This document shows, in pieces, positions 63,119 through 64,000 of a DNA stretch of 64,000 bases; position 1 is the stretch's first letter; each line of letters begins with the position of its first letter. Source of the DNA: Siphonodentalium dalli (lineage: Eukaryota; Mollusca; Scaphopoda; Gadilida; Siphonodentaliidae); assembly GCA_032622095.1 (NCBI GenBank), contig CP136061.1, forward strand, positions 259,504,077 through 259,568,076, written 5' to 3'. A program made the position numbers and the translations under genes. The notes beneath the pieces were generated by a model. The model was not told the DNA's origin. It did no database searches and saw nothing but the letters and a program-made list of their open reading frames with translations.

Positions 63119-64000
63119 CAGATTGCTGTTACAGTAAACTCATACTAGTATATTTACATACACCTGATATCTCTTACGATTTCCCCATAGCGTTACGGTA
63201 GACACACCCCTTATTCAATGCGTTCATAAACCTATGAACGTAACGTGACGTCACTTCCAGTGTCGTTCATAGGTTTATGAACACATTGGTCCCGGCAATT
63301 ATTTGCGCTTAAGCGCAATTCATTATTAAATGTGAATTTGGCCTCCCATAGCGGAGCGCGTTACAGGCCCCTGTGCTCGTGTGGAATATTTATAAATTTT
63401 CCTTTATTTTTTTGGCGGGAAGGTCGGTCACACTGTCTCACCTATGTCTATGATTCAGTATGAATACCAGTAGGTCAACATGACCGCTTTCGCAGATTGC
63501 TGTTACAGTAAACTCATACTAGTATATTTACATACACCTGATATCTCTTACGATTTCCCCATAGCGTTACGGTAGACACACCCCTTATTCAATGCGTTCA
63601 TAAACCTATGAACGTAACGTGACGTCACTTCCAGTGTCGTTCATAGGTTTATGAACACATTGGTCCCGGCAATTATTTGCGCTTAAGCGCAATTCATTAT
63701 TAAATGTGAATTTGGCCTCCCATAGCGGAGCGCGTTACAGGCCCCTGTGCTCGTGTGGAATATTTATAAATTTTCCTTTATTTTTTTGGCGGGAAGGTCG
63801 GTCACACTGTCTCACCTATGTCTATGATTCAGTATGAATACCAGTAGGTCAACATGACCGCTTTCGCAGATTGCTGTTACAGTAAACTCATACTAGTATA
63901 TTTACATACACCTGATATCTCTTACGATTTCCCCATAGCGTTACGGTAGACACACCCCTTATTCAATGCGTTCATAAACCTATGAACGTAACGTGACGTC
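63119..64000. repeat. 374-bp tandem repeat reaching the window end
   Basis: CAGATTGCTGTTACAGTAAA starts at 63119, 63493 and 63867: exact 374-bp spacing, and no differences between copies noted by eye; 2.36 copies are visible. Each unit contains the pair GTTCATAAACCTATGAAC / GTTCATAGGTTTATGAAC, the perfect palindrome GTGACGTCAC (63245-63254), and TTGCGCTTAAGCGCAA. It also holds a block homologous to family Q flanks (GAATTTGGCCTCCCATAGCG-GAGCGCG). The true array length is unknown. Confidence 0.95.

Overview
The window looks like intron-bearing animal DNA, AT-rich and overwhelmingly repetitive. I see no operons, ribosome-binding sites, rRNA or tRNA genes. Decayed CR1-like LINE ends, a tRNA-like SINE, many foldback MITEs and several minisatellites suggest a marine invertebrate, most likely a mollusc; that assignment is an inference from repeat style and not from any marker gene.

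Only one stretch reads as a host gene. A plus-strand exon at 52884-53180 encodes a start codon, a short cytosolic tail and one membrane segment, and ends in a splice donor. It joins in frame to a second exon at 54814-54967. Together they give the N-terminus of a type II single-pass membrane protein with a charged stem; the rest lies in exons I could not find. The other coding traces are retrotransposon-derived or unrecognised: LINE ORF2 C-termini at 26037-26504 (+) and 57181-57609 (-), a 220-codon minus-strand ORF at 27052-27714, and a frameshifted open region at 21304-21740.

Layout. 1-1560: diverged direct duplication. 1576-4398: 165-bp satellite with an internal inverted block. 4399-10100: MITE A copy 1, a piggyBac-like twin-hairpin MITE and small direct repeats. 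10105-12324: mariner-like and other foldbacks, then 48-, 43- and 19-bp minisatellites. 13729-16960: MITE A copy 2, a 0.5-kb foldback, a twin-hairpin MITE with a 9-bp target-site duplication (TSD), and G/C-homopolymer-rich repeats. 16971-18050: 40-bp minisatellite. 18345-24900: Helitron-like sequence, three more twin-hairpin module copies, a hAT element with an 8-bp TSD. 25000-31630: LINE fragment, 220-aa ORF, MITE A copies 3 and 4. 32600-37200: TTAA-flanked MITEs and a 44-bp minisatellite. 37372-47515: a tandem segmental duplication of about 3.6 kb, bracketed by 14-bp and 37-bp minisatellites, with a 1,175-bp transposon present in only one copy. 48670-52780: foldbacks, a hAT-like element and a tRNA-like SINE. 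52884-54967: the two-exon gene start. 55170-62930: a TTAA MITE split by a 129-bp tandem array, a LINE fragment, and two more piggyBac-like copies in opposite orientation. 63119-64000: a 374-bp tandem repeat running off the window edge.

The most unusual theme is that a 69-bp hairpin pair (27-bp perfect stem each) occurs inside two element types with unrelated ends, and a third, unrelated element has the same two-hairpin build. The window also preserves two natural insertion experiments (A3 with its paralogous empty site, and the E-type element in only one duplicon), which fix element boundaries and 9-bp TSDs directly.
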